Assembly: GCA_017590115.1 (NCBI GenBank)
Contig: JAGGNK010012003.1
Span: 3,735,041-3,799,040, forward strand
Direction: 5' to 3'
DNA from: Montifringilla adamsi
Lineage: Eukaryota; Chordata; Aves; Passeriformes; Passeridae
DNA: 64,000 nucleotides
Shown here: one piece after another, positions 47,801 through 60,373 of the stretch
How positions within the stretch are numbered: position 1 is the stretch's first letter
Layout: each line of letters begins with the position of its first letter
The notes under the pieces: model-generated
The model's input: only the letters and a program-made list of their open reading frames with translations
Told to the model about the DNA's origin: nothing
The model's database searches: none
Translations under genes and position numbers: made by a program

Positions 47801-48400
47801 CATCACAAAGTGCAAAACACAGGATTTTACAGCTCAAATACCTCAAACTTCCTAATTGCTGGTCAATTTTAAATTTTCTATTTACAGGATGAGTGTTTCA
47901 CTCCAGTTCTGGAGGAACAAGAAGGTTTTGCTTGTGTTTACAGAGACAGAAGCTCTTCTGCCTGTTGGATCTACCCATGTGGACAGAGAAGGGCAGTGGG
48001 AGTGAGAAATGAACTCTCTTCTCCCTAGCAGGGCTGAGCAAAATCCTTTTGGAGCAGGATTTTAATCTTCTTTGTGTTTGTGCTCTCTAATGTTATTTCT
48101 AGCTGCCTCCTGCACTGTGTAGGATTGCTCAGTCCCTGGCATTACCTCAGTTATTAATATGACAATTTCCTGATAGATTGTTTATCAAAGAAAATATTAT
48201 GTCAATAATGTCTAAAAGCTGTAGCAACCCTGCTCCCAGCCCTGAGATGTAAATACTCTGTTATCTCATGGCACAGCCTTAAATGACGCCACACATCTTG
48301 AAATAACATGTTCCAATGTGTCAGAGGAAGAGATTGTTAAAGCCTTTGCCTTATATTACGTGCCTGCTAGCAAATGGGTGGTGAGAGACCCAGAGTTTAA
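41851..48400. other. Intergenic DNA, no gene recognised
   Basis: Contains an AT-rich patch with many TATA words (45985-46100). Several open frames of 100-130 codons (for example 43414-43809 and 43469-43798) overlap each other in different frames and show no family features. No RNA gene seen. Confidence 0.45.
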
Positions 48401-48428
48401 TTTTTTTTTTTTTTTTTTTTTTCCTCCT

Positions 48429-48472
<44 letters not shown>
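48401..48472. repeat. Long poly-T tract (22 and 42 bases)
   Basis: T22, then CCTCCTTC, then T42. The length of such homopolymers is unreliable in assemblies. Confidence 0.9.
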
Positions 48473-48475
<3 letters not shown>

Positions 48476-51400
48476 GTCTATTAGGCAGATCATGCAACTA
48501 TCTAAACACAGTTCTGGAAAACCTGTTTGCTGGCTTACTCACAGCCCCAAATGGCTTTGAGTTGCAAGAGTGTGGTGCCTAACCCTTCGGGGGAAAAGAA
48601 AAACAGAGCAAACCCAACCCAGTGCACCTTCTAGAACAACATCTTCCGAATTTGTAAAGACTTGGGGGGAGGAGGGAAGGGAAAAATGGTCTGTGTGTGA
48701 AACCACGAATTATATTATGTCTGCCAAACCCCTTTGAGAATTGGACCAACTGTCGGTTCAAATGATTTGTGCTTATCCAAACTTTACTCATCAAAGGTTT
48801 TTATGAGTTCACTTTGGCAATGGCTGTGTTTTTCCATGTGGTGAAATCATACACCTGGAAAACATGCAGCCAAAATGGTGTGGAGCCTGAATAACTCCCC
48901 TTGTTCTCCAAATGCTCTTGAGTTTTAAGCATCATGGTAGTTAAAGTGTTTGTGGTCCTATAAAATTTGTACAACTTTACAGTAAACCTGACTCTTGCAT
49001 AACCCCCTTGGTCAGATGATTGGCAGCTTGGTTGTGATCTTGTAACACAAAAGGGAACGAATATTGGGCTTTAGTTTTTACTGTACAAAGGGAAGAAAGC
49101 TGAAAATCTTTGCCTTGGTACAAGCTGTGCATGGTGACATGGAAAACATCCTGCAAAGAGGCAGCCTAGGAATAATCCTGTTTTATGGTGTGCTTCACTA
49201 ACAGTGTACAGAGCCCCATCCAAAAGCAGTTCTGGGGTGGACAACAGCCACCAACATGATTGCACTTCCCAGAAATGATGGGGAGAGGCTGATGGAAGAT
49301 ACCAGCAAAAAATCCAAGAGAAAGGGAATGTCAACAGCAGCTTGATGTTGACCTTGAAGTCACCTTAAGCAGTCTGTCTGTTGTTTCTTGCAGCCTGCAG
49401 CAAAGCCAGTTATGTTGCCCTCCTCATTTGCAAGTTGGACCCTCCTGGGACTTGTTTTGAGGCCAGCCTGCCTTTCCCATGGGCAAGAGGGAGCAGCAGA
49501 GCTGGGGAGGAGTGGTGGGATTGTTGTGGGTTGGCTGCTGTGCCTCATGCCTGGGCTGGCTCCAGACAGGGTTCAGGAGAACACCAGGCTGTAGGGCTGG
49601 CAGCAGAGGGGAGGTCTCTGACTTGTGACTGAGCAAAGGTTCGAAGATCTTGGTGGCAATTTGTGGCTTTGGCAACCTCAGGGTTAATCCCATTGGCATT
49701 TTGGCCATTGGGTCTCTGAGCATGGATGAAGATGCGCAACACTTTCTGTTTAACTGGAGGGTGTCCTTCCCCAGTGTAATGGGTTTTTTTCCCAGCTGCA
49801 ATTAAGCTGGAGTTGTCTAAGAAAAAGGGTGCAGCATAATTCCCAAAGTGGCATCATGAAACAAAAGATACATTAAAGTGATGTAATAAATCTAGTGGAG
49901 TTGCAAAGAATTCAGGCTACAGTGAGCATCAGTTTCTCGCCTGCAATGCCCAGTCACTTGTCTTTCTGTTTACACAACAAAATAGCCTGAAGAGAGTTAA
50001 TATGTTTAGAAAACGGCACTTATGTGTTTTTCTAAAGGGAGAGGAAACTCAGCAAATTGATGTGACTCAACAAATTGAGGATACAGAGCCGACCACAGCT
50101 CTGATTAGGCCATGTGCAGATTGGTTTGAAGGGCACTGGCCTCTGGCCAGGGAGCTCCTTCTCCCTTGCAGGGAGCACAGGACAGTGAGCTGGTGCCTCT
50201 GTGCTGTGGCTGAGGGATGGTGATCCCAGGCGTGGAGCCTCCACCACACCAGCACTGCAGAGCTCTGCCACAGGGGCCTCGGAAATGGCAGGGATTAAAA
50301 AATAATAGGGGCAGCCTAAAAAGGAATTTAAAAGAATGTGAATGGCTTAATACAAAAGCCATGAATAATGGTGCCTAAAACACCCGAGCTATTAGTTCAC
50401 TTCCCAGCAGTGAACCTGGGCACAAACCTGGGCTGCTCCTGCCTGCTGCAATATAAAGGTCTTTGTTCTTGCCTTTATATAACAAGACACCACCTAATAT
50501 CCAGGCAGTTTTGCGTGTTTTATGCACACATCTAATTTAGTTGTTAAATATTGCTCCAAAACTCACATGTACACCAAAAGAACCGTGTATTGTCAAACTG
50601 GTTTGGAATCCATAAAGAAGTGGTGCTTGGGAAGGGTTGAAAGCTGAAGAATTAAAGAGCATTCCTTTTCATTTAGTGGCCTTGTAATACGTTAGGAGGA
50701 GAAAAGAATGAGCCTGATGGCTCACTGGGGTCTTGTTTCCTCTGTTGACCTGGGGTGGGTGAAGCAGGAGGGCGAGGGTGTCCCCAAGCCCTGGAAAGAA
50801 GACCCTTGGTGTTCAACTCTGGGACAGAGTTGTTGGGTTCACCACCCAGGCTGTTTTCTCCATTTCAAATTCGTATTAGGTCTTCTTACCCTGAAGCTTT
50901 AACCTCACAGCCCTGAGGAAACCCTTCCTTGAAGGGTCTCACTGCTGTGAGGTGTGGGACCCTTCCCATGGTGTCCTGAGGCTGTGGTGGGTTTGGGAGG
51001 GTCTGGGGTCCCAGGGGTAAGGAACAGCTGTGAATTACCATGGAATCACAATAAGGCCAAAACCCTTGGGTTGTCAGAAACCCGAGGGATGTTCATGAAT
51101 ATCAGTGCTGGAATGATGATTTTTTTATTCTTTTTTCTTGGTGTCTCCTATTGCATTAGGGCAGGAATTCACAAAGAAAACTGCAAAGGCCCAGCCCTGA
51201 GGAGCCAGCAGACAAAGTTAAACAGCTCACACATGAGCTGCCCTGAAAGCAGAGGGGAGGGGAAGATGCTTTTTCATTTTGTGATGAGTTGTTAACTGGG
51301 ACTCACTTTGCCATGTGCTTGTGGGAAAGCCCAAGGAGGAGGCTTTGAGGACAGCCCATGGAGTTCCTACTGCTCCCCCTCCTAACCAGTCTTCGGCATG

Positions 51401-51540
51401 GAAAGCTGATCCTGCTGTGAAAGCACCGCATGTTGGAACTCTGCCACATTTTATGGGAAATTCTGAGGAAAAATGCTCAGTCTGTGCCCTCATGTCCCTC
51501 TGCACTGTGGGGACAGCCACTGCTTCCCTACTACATGGGG
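48473..51540. other. Intergenic DNA, no gene recognised
   Basis: Nothing convincing. A 9-bp perfect inverted repeat (ATATAAAGG at 50452-50460, CCTTTATAT at 50473-50481) with a 12-base loop occurs near the middle. Confidence 0.45.
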
Positions 51541-51563
51541 NNNNNNNNNNNNGGGGGGGGGGG
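51541..51563. other. Assembly gap (12 N) next to an 11-base G run
   Basis: GGGG precedes twelve N at 51541-51552, and eleven G follow. The gap therefore sits inside a G homopolymer of unknown true length. Open frames crossing it are meaningless. Confidence 0.98.
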
Positions 51564-54039
51564 TTTGCAGGGATCATTCTCATTATTATTTTTATCATTA
51601 TTATTATTTCCTAGGTGTTTGGGATGCTGTACTTATGGGAAAACCTGTCCCAGCCTTGGGTGATGGGTACAGTGGGTTTGGGAAGTTCTTCTCCACTGAG
51701 CAGAGGTTTCTCTGCCTGCTGTGGGGGTGTTCAGAATTACAAACTCTGCAGCTGTGTGGCCACCCCTGGGCTGGTTTAGCTCCTGCTGAAGCTGTGCCCT
51801 GTTCCTCACCTCCACATCCTCTCACTGCCCGGCCAATTCCCCACAGAGCTTTTCCCAGAGGCTGCAGAAAAGTTACTCTGCAGCTTCAGTTCTCAGGTGC
51901 CCATTACAGATATGTTAAATACATAAATTAAAAACATCCTCCCTGCTCCTGTCCTCCCCCACGTCGTCTGGAGCACCCATCACATGACCTCCTGCTGGCT
52001 GGGGCCGATGATGCAAGGATAGGGATTACTGCTGCTTGCAGGAATTGCATGGCAGCTCCAGCCATGTATTATAATTTTGTGCTGGTTGGCGCCAACACAG
52101 TAATCTCTGTGATAGCCTTAGGAGCAGCTTTGCCATGAGATCTTAGGAATGATATGTTTTCTCCCTGTGAAAGTGCTGAATTAAACGAGTATTTGCAAAT
52201 TTTCATGAATGTGAAATTCCATTCTCCCCCCCCCAAAAAAACTGGGGAGCTTTCTTGAATCTGTGGAAATGACAGATGTGGAGAAATCCTGTGGTTTAAG
52301 AGACTGCCCTTTTAAAATACCCTGCCCTCTGTTAATTTTGTTTCTCTGGGAGAGATTATAGTTCTAAAATTTCCAGCATTATGGTTCAATACATTTTGAG
52401 GGGAAAGAATCTGTAAATCTTTTGTTATGAACCCAGGAATTTTGCTCTGTAGTGTTCCAAAGGTGAGCACCTGTCCTATATTTTACTGAGTGAAGGAAGT
52501 GAAGTTTATTAAGCCTGTTTTCTTGTTGGCTTTATGACTTTGATGTCACCCAAATTATCGAGTTCTTTGTATTAACATGGTAATTTCTACCTGTATTGAT
52601 AGACAATTATAAATGCAACTGCACTATATCACATGATGCTAAATATGTGATTCATCCTTTGTTTCTTGTAAAAACCTGGATCTCCGGCCTTCCCAGGCTG
52701 TCTCTAATTTAGGGACTACAAGCTTAAGGCATCAAAATCTGCTCTGCTCTATCTGTGGTTGTCTCAAGGAAGTGGATTCTTCACCCAGTCAGGCCACTGA
52801 GGGGAAGAACCTTCCTCCAACCTGTAACTCCACTGGGGAGGTGCCACAGCCAAGTCCTCCTGTACCTTTGGCTCTTGTGAGGACAGTGGGTACATTCCTC
52901 CATTTAATGTGTATTTAGAGCAGCGCTGCCTTAAGATCAAAAGAATTACTCTGGATTTGTACCAGGGTAGCTAAACATGGAATCATACATAATTCCCAAG
53001 CACATTTGTCTTGCAAGAGCCACACCTGATCTGCCTCGGAGCTCTTATTTACATAAGACATCCTCGCCTCGATGTGTTGGGAACATCTGGGGTGGGGCTG
53101 CTCCCTGCCAGGGTGGGCAGAGCCTGGACCCCACCTCTCTGTGCCCGTGGATCCCAACTGCTCCCAGCCCTTCCTCAGACAGCAGGCACATCGCTCTGCT
53201 GGGCTGTGCATTTCTGTGGTCATAGCACTAACCTATTTTATCCCTGAACACAATGGGCTAAAATCCTACACAAGAAAGATGTGTCTCAGATGTTTCCAGG
53301 ATGTGTACATCAGTGATGCATGTGTAGTTTCTAGCACAGAGAGGATTAGAATAAATGCATTCTTAGTAGATACTGTTTTAATCTTCCAAGCTAAACTTAG
53401 ATCTCGGACACCTGTCTCTGCAGCAGTCTGTCTCTTGAGCTCATGAATTTTGTGCACAGCTGTCAGTGCTGTATGTGGGGTTCTCTCTTTTCAGCTGGCT
53501 CTATTCCCAGTTGGCTGAAAAGTAGGAGCCTGTCTTAGAAAGAGAATTTCCACTCCTGCATACTTTGATGGAAACAAGAAGATATAAAACAAGATTTAAT
53601 GACCTAGGGGTTTTTTTGAACCATTTATTAGCTGTTCTGTACATACTCAGTCTCTGGGGAACTAAGTTACATATTATGATAAGTATAGAGTGCCTGTTCC
53701 CTATGGACTTTGTTTCATGATTTATGTGGATAAAATAAAGCATATAAACCACATAAATTACCTTGGATAGCTTACTTTGAAATAGGACTCCATGAAGTGC
53801 CACAAGGTGGCCAGATGAAATGCTGACCTGAATCAGTGGTGCTAAAATGGGTTCAGCATCTCCTGGCCCTGCCAAGCCCTTTCTGTAACTCTGAGATTGA
53901 AGGTTACAAAAGAAGGAGAACGCTTGTTCTTGGGAGAAACATCCACCTGTGTCATCTTCATTCCATGGGGACTGATGAGATGGGATATGTCACAAATGGA
54001 ATGGCTTCACCAGGAGCTTAGGACCGAGAGAGGTCTGAA
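51564..54039. other. Intergenic DNA, no gene recognised
   Basis: TTATTATTA-type simple sequence at 51580-51610 directly follows the gap. The left copy of a 22-base direct repeat is at 53577-53598. No exon recognised. Confidence 0.45.
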
Positions 54040-54117
54040 GAGTTTTGCAGTGTGGTTGACTGGAATTGGATTTCAGTGGGTCCTTTCCAACTCAGGACAT
54101 TCTATGGCTCTGTGACT
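54040..54117 (+). mobile_element. CR1 LINE 3' tail
   Basis: TCAGTGGGTCCTTTCCAACT, CAGGACATTCTATGG and CTCTGTGAC match the CR1 terminus. 5'-truncated. Confidence 0.8.
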
Positions 54118-57100
54118 ACCTCCTTTTTTTCTCTGAGAATTGCTCTACTCACCCTCTTTGGATGGGAACAAAAGCAAAGCTGCTCAAAATGAAGAGTTGC
54201 CTGGTTGGATCTGCAGTTTGTGTGGGCCTTGGGTACCTTCAGCCCTCCAGGCTGGCTCACCTCAGGTGTAGCTCCAGACAAAAATCCAATTCAACCTTCT
54301 CAAAAGCAGGAGTAATTGTGTGTTCCTGCTCAGAGGGAAATCTCATTCTCAGACTGTTTGCAGAATTTAAGGAGCCTGGTGCTTTATGAGGGAATGGTAA
54401 AAGCCAGGCCTTGTCCTTTGTGGGCAGTAACAGGGATGCATTTCCAGGGGAAGGCATTTCCAGGGAGAGAGGCTCATGTGGAGATCAGGTTTGCAGAGGT
54501 GCAAATAGCTGAGATTTTTTACCAACAAGTCATCCTGTGAGGAGAAACAGGGAAGTGGAAGCAGGGCCCAAAAGGTCCAGTGCCACTTTCTGCACAACAT
54601 GAGCCAGTCTTGGAGGATGTGGCAAAGCTGGAAGGGCCGGCAGGTTTAGCTGTGCTGGGCTGTCTCTGGAAATGGAGATTTCAGTGCTGAGAAGAGATAA
54701 CTGTTTTTCTCTCTTCTCTTTGCAGGTTTTCTGTGATAACACCGTGGGCACAGCAACCCTTTTGGGGAAAGAGAAAGCAGGGCCTGTCCTGGGTGAGCAC
54801 GAGCCCAGCTCCACGGGGAAGGTGCCAGCCTCAGCCCTGTATCCTCCCTGGAAAAGAGAAGCAGCAACTGGAGGAATTTGGCTGGTGTCAGATGATACAC
54901 CTACAGCAGCAGATAATGATTTGATCAATCGGCAGCCTTGTCAGATCAGACCCCAGATAAGGTGGCTTCGTGCCAGGAGCTGGATCAGAGAGACTTTGTT
55001 TGATGTTATCAGAGCACAATTAGGTTACATGCTTTGTTCCATGGCACAGGCCAAGTGCTGGCAACCAGGAGGTGAATTTACCTGCCCTCAGAGGGCTGGG
55101 CATACCTGGCACCTCTGGTCACCCTCTGCCATGGCTGAGAGTTGCAGAAGGGGTGGCAGGAGGGCACCCTACAGTTCCTGCCCGGGTTTTGGTTCCTGTC
55201 AGCCAGCAGATGAGAGAACAAGTAAATTCAGTTTCAGGAGACCTCAGGGCTTAGTAAAAAAGAAAGCTCAAAGGAATTACTCTGTAGAAGAGTAAAATAC
55301 CAGGTGTAACATGCAGCTAATTATGCCACTGGTTTACAGGATGGATTTTAAATGTTTCTTTCTGAAAAGCCTGAAAGGAAAAAAAAATCAAAGGCGAAAG
55401 ATTGAAAAACAAGTATGAGAAGATATAAAACAAGATTTATATCTAAATAATTTCCTCTAATTGCTGTTAGAAGACATTAATTTTCCTTTTGATGCTCCAC
55501 TTTACCTTAGGCTTTGCTGTACCTGCCAGGATGGCAGGGAGTCAAAGAGGATTAGCTCAGCAGCTCTCTGCCTTAGTAGCCTCTGTAAAAGATTTAGCAA
55601 TGGGAAGAATATACAGGTTTTTAAAAAATCCTAATTTAAACAGGCCAACGTCAACCTTCGTTTATCCTGTGCAATCATGATGACTTCACCAGCATCTTAT
55701 GGGTACAAATGAGGTAGAACCTGGGTTCAGAGTGCCAGGGGTGTGTGTGTGTGGCTTTTTTAAAATACAGAAGTACTAGGTGTACCTGTGGCTGCAGAGG
55801 TGTCAGTGGTGGTTTCAAAATCATTTCAAGTGGGAAACGTTTTGTCCATACAGCCAGCCAGCCTAAAGACCAGCACCAATTAAGGTCTGCCTAAATCTTG
55901 GTCTGGAAAAGACTTAAATAATGTAATGCTCAGGGATGAGCTATCCCTTTGCCAAGAGGGGACTCTGCCTGGGGAGAATCCAGACAGAAGCAATATGATA
56001 ATATTTAATTTGCCCAGATTTTTATAAGCCTTTTGTTCTGGTTTGCACATGTGTGGGCCGCCTCTCTGTATCTAGAGTGGTATTTGGGCAGTGATTTCCC
56101 TGTTGTGCCTTTTTCTGTCTCCTCCATTTGAAGATTGCACAATTTTCTCAACTGAGACTGGGAGTGCAGAGGTTGCAACTCCCCTCAGAGTTTGCTGGCT
56201 GAGCCTGAGCCTGAGCCTGAGCCTGGCACTGCTGCCAGCTGGGTGGGTCAGATGCTTTTTGTTTCACTTCTTACCTTGTCAGAACTGTTCAGTCTAAGGG
56301 CACTTCTTGATCTCTGAGTGCACCTGAAACACAGGATTGCTTTTGCTGGTTGTGGCAGCCACTTCCCAGCTTGACTCAGAGGCACCAACAGCCGCTCGGT
56401 TTGACGGGAGTGGGAAAGTCCACATTCCTCAGGCTGTGCTGAATATCTCAGCCTGGAAGTGTTGTTTATCAAAACTTCTCTTAGATGAACCTTGCGGTAA
56501 TTCTCCATTAATGTATTTCCTCCAGTTATTACAATGAGTTCTGCTCAGGGGTATCCTAGAAAACCACTTGGAAGCACCAGAGGAGAGAAATGAAGTGCGG
56601 TTGGCTGGAAGGAGCGCCCTATGCCACATCACAAGACTTGATCTCTTATTTTCCCACTGCTTTAATCTATTCTGTTCTCTGTGTAGGGCTTAAACAAAAG
56701 TTCCCTAAGAAGATCCTGTCTCTTTGTTTTTATCCTGCATATCATTTTGTAGGAGGCAGCAATTCCTGAACACAGCTCACAGCTCAGCAGTGGTGCAGAT
56801 GGGCCTTCTGGGTGAACAATAAAACCAGTGCAGAAATAATGAGACTCAAAAGCTGCTTTTAAATTGAAGTTATGAATAAATCCCCTCCTTCAGATGGAAA
56901 TATAGAAATATATAGTGTGTATTAACTGTCCAGTTCACTAAGGGCATGGTTTTCATGAGAGTCATTCTCGTTTAAGCACTAATAAATACCCAGGATGTCC
57001 AAAGGAGTTTTAAGTGTGTTGAAGACAGACACTGGTTGCTGAGCTCTTCTAAAAATCTGGTCCCATTAAATCAAGAGCAGACAGTCTCTCTTATTCAACT

Positions 57101-58674
57101 CCTTGTCTGGTGGTGGTTAAACAAATGCTTTTGAGTCTGAGGAACATTAAAATTCTGCAGCTTCCATAAATGACTTTGATTTCAAGATGAACAACGAGAT
57201 GTTCCAATCAAAACCAAAACCACTGCAGAATGTAGCATTTGAAGGAAGCTGTGCTAATTTCTTCAGAAACAAATGTAGAAGTCAGTAACATGAAACAGCT
57301 GACCACGAGCCAGATGCTGCAGAGTGATAACAAGGAGTGCAGGAAGCCCCCAATAGCTTTGGCTTTCCAGAGAACTCGATGATCCATATGTGTACCTTTA
57401 GGGCTAGAACTCCTTCACTACATGCAGTGGTGCTCCAGACACAAAAATAAGAGCAGACTGTGCTTGCAGACACCAGGGAGTGAGCACCTCCTCCCTGTGG
57501 GGAGTAGTACATTTGTCCCTTTGAATATCAAGTTAGGAATTCAGTTATTTTGCACAAAAAGCAGCTACAGAGTACAGTTGATAATAACCAAAATACTTTC
57601 ATCTGCTTTGATATGTTTCATGAATTCCCCTTGTCGTCATATTTAGAATAAGCTTACAAACCCCTACTAAAATTACAAAATAACTACTCAAGGAAATGTG
57701 CATTATTTTCAATTCTGCATTCCTGCTCAAGAAACTATTCAGTGCCCCCAAATATGACCATGCCCTCTATTAAATCCATTGCATCTTGCCTCTATTCTGA
57801 CCCATTGCACACTCTTTAATCACAATTCGACCAAATTTGACACTGAGTAATGGTGCAGACTCTGAACCAAGGAACAGTGGTTGGAATCTTAAGCAATACC
57901 AGAGTTACTGTGACTTTCTCATATCAGACATGTTCTTCTGAAGACGTCCTGTTCTGCTGTCAGGCTTTTCATTTTCAAAACAGCAGATGAGTGTTTGGGA
58001 GTTGAGAGAAAGAAAACCAGTCTCCCACAGGAGATAAGATCTGATATAGAGAGACCTTGGAAAGAAAATATGGCTAAATTTATGGTTGCTGGAGTGGCTG
58101 CTCTGTATCTTATTTATAATTTTTTACATTTATCCCAATGTATATTTATTGTTTCTCAAACAATTTTGTGCCACTAAAAAAGTTATTTCCAGTGAATTCA
58201 AGGAATTATTTAAATATTATAAGAAACAGGCAGAATCTCATAGAAGCCCCTACCTGAGGTTTTATCTGTTGAGGTAGATGCATTAAGTTGTTTATCTGTG
58301 ATATTGAGGTTTCTTTGCTCTGGAGGGTGGTGGCTGCAAATCCATCCCTGGAGGGGCCTTGTTCAGGGTGGGGGCCTGTACAAGACAAAGGGAATCATAC
58401 ACATGAGCCCCTCAGAATTCACAGGGGTTTTGTGCTCTTGTGTCACCCCTGGGATCACAGGCAAAGCCCTTCGGGAAGGCAAAGGGCAGGAATTTGCCAT
58501 TTTCCAGTGCTGCTCCGTGTCCCATCCAGCTGGATGATGCACGAGCACTCATCTCTGACATCCTGTGTGTGACCCCTTCGCTGGGGGAGGGAGGGGTGCT
58601 GGACTGGGAGCACTGGGAGGAAGACCTCACATTCCAGTAGATAGGAATGTGCTAATAGCACGTGTTCCTTTTGA
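54118..58674. other. Intergenic DNA with one exon-like stretch
   Basis: At 54705-54725 a strong acceptor (CTCTCTTCTCTTTGCAG) is followed by an open frame that runs to 55293; a possible donor GTGAGC occurs at 54793. No domain or family is recognised, so no gene is called. (GAGCCT)4 lies at 56201-56225, and the right copy of the 22-base direct repeat at 55418-55439. Confidence 0.4.
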
Positions 58675-58723
58675 TTTTTTTTTTCTTTTTTTTTTTTTTT
58701 TTTTTTTTTTTTTCTTTTTTTTC
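58675..58723. repeat. Poly-T tract
   Basis: T-rich tract with two C interruptions, ending TTCAG. Confidence 0.9.
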
Positions 58724-59324
58724 AGGACGGGCAGCTGCCAATCTTTCTCAAAGCAAAACTCCACAGGATTCACCTTCCTTCTCAGTTTTGAACATTATAA
58801 CTATTATTTAATCTTTCAAAATAACACTGTGGCTGGAATCCCCACTCTCAGGATGCAGTGCTTCTCAGTCTTTATTCAGCCTGCAGTATAGATCTTTTTT
58901 CCATGTTTTTATACCACAAAAATGCTGTGTTATCTCCATGCCTTTGAGTCCTTCTCTTTCAGAAATTTACCCCAGCTCCCCTCAGCTGGTGACTTTATCC
59001 AGAGCCATGAACACTCATGACCTTTCAAAGTCAGTCCCAGGCTCTCTGAGTGACAAAAAACAAATTAGGGAGTGATTTGATTTTATTTTTAAGTAGAGGT
59101 TTATTTACTTGCCTGGGAGCTTGGGGCATAGCCAGGGAGAGACCCAAAGGTGTTCACAGCCCTGGTTGTGCCAGCTGTGCTAGACAGTGCTGCTGCCTTA
59201 TATTAGAAAAACTTGATGATTAAAAAGAAACATCTAGATATATCTAATTTAATAAGATACAACCCATGTGGATCATAAAAGGGAGATCATAGCTGATTAA
59301 AACTGCATGAATTGTTTTAAGTGC
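58724..59324. other. Intergenic DNA, nothing recognised
   Basis: AT-rich in its second half; no repeat or exon identified. Confidence 0.45.
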
Positions 59325-59577
59325 ATTCCTCAATTTTTAGACTAGAACAAAGGAGATGACCTGATTTATCCTGGAATATGGAGATAGATAAGAGCAACTA
59401 CCTCGACTAGACTCTTCCTGTGCCAATTCAGGATTGTATATTTAAAAACTAGTCTGGACAAACACTAGCTGTGTGCCAAGGAGCAATGTTTCCATCACTT
59501 CCCTTGGAAGATTATTCCATACGCTAATAGATCTTGTTGTCAGGAGGCTTTTTCTTACAGCCTAAATCATTCACCTC
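59325..59577 (-). mobile_element. Old CR1 LINE 3' region on the minus strand
   Basis: On the minus strand the stretch contains CTTCCAAGGGAAGTGATGG preceded by text resembling 'ggaaaaactttctga…ctattagg…tggaata', then a segment resembling 'gatgatctccttt…', which is the order of the CR1 3' untranslated region. Strongly diverged, so this is an old copy. Confidence 0.55.
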
Positions 59578-60156
59578 AAAGCATTAAGGAACTCAGGCAA
59601 GAGTCTAATGGGTTGGGGTTTTTCCCTTGTGCCCTGCTTCTCTCCAGTGTCTCCAGGCTGTAGGCATGGTACATGGAGCTGCTGCTCAGCTGGATTACCA
59701 AGAGTTTGGGAAGACTCTGTATGAAACAGGCTGCTCTGAAAGGCCAGCCTAGAGACTGGTAAAAAATTGGCTTTTGGACGGAAAACAGAGGATGTCGCAA
59801 CCAGGAAACAGTTCAGGATGGGGAGGTGTGGCAAGGTTCACTTTTAGCTACACTTTTGTTTCCCTTTTACATTAAAATGGTCTTCACCCATTTTGGGGCT
59901 TGAAACAAATTGCTGTTGAGGCAAAAGGAGACCAGAGAGAAGAGGTTTTTCAGTAATACCAGAGCAGTGCTTGACTGACCTGTCTGGGTGTCTGTCCTTA
60001 TCCCCAGTCAGTCCCTGCTGTGGTGCAGGACCATCAGCCTTACATGCTATTGGGTTATCTGTAAATAAATACAAGCAGAGCAGAAGTAGTTTGAATAAGC
60101 TGCCCTAATGTATTGGTCTGATAACAGATTTATGGGACTGTTTCCACTGCTGTGAA
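59578..60156. other. Intergenic DNA, nothing recognised
   Basis: No repeat or exon identified. Confidence 0.45.
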
Positions 60157-60220
60157 TTGGCCCAGCTCCACTGACCGAATTAGGGCTGCACACATTTACA
60201 CCAGCCGAGGATGTGGCTCA
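60157..60220. repeat. Ancient hairpin-family relic
   Basis: GGCCCAGCTCCACTGACC and TTTACACCAGCCGAGGAT resemble the centre and right arm of an old palindromic amniote repeat (…gcccagctccattgac… / tttacaccagctgaggatctgg). Same family as 22143-22180. Confidence 0.55.
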
Positions 60221-60317
60221 TTGCGTTTAATATATCAGGAACTCTGGGGCCAAAAATAGCCATGGATACCTTGAAAGGAAATGCCATGTGAAATGCTGAC
60301 TGAGAACAAGGCTGTTG

Positions 60318-60373
60318 GGAGGAGGAGGAGGAGGAGAAGGAGGAGGAGAGGAGGAGGAGGAGGAGGAGGAGGG
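60318..60373. repeat. GGA simple repeat
   Basis: (GGA)n with two interruptions (GAAGGA and GAGAGG). A TA repeat follows at 60455-60472. Confidence 0.9.

Noticed and set aside
54672..55295. 207-codon plus-strand open frame taken as one gene
   Set aside because: No recognisable domain and the composition looks random; only the strong acceptor inside it is kept as an observation.
58675..58728. Perfect-looking acceptor (poly-T then TTCAG) at 58723
   Set aside because: The pyrimidine tract is a homopolymer repeat, and the following sequence shows no exon features.
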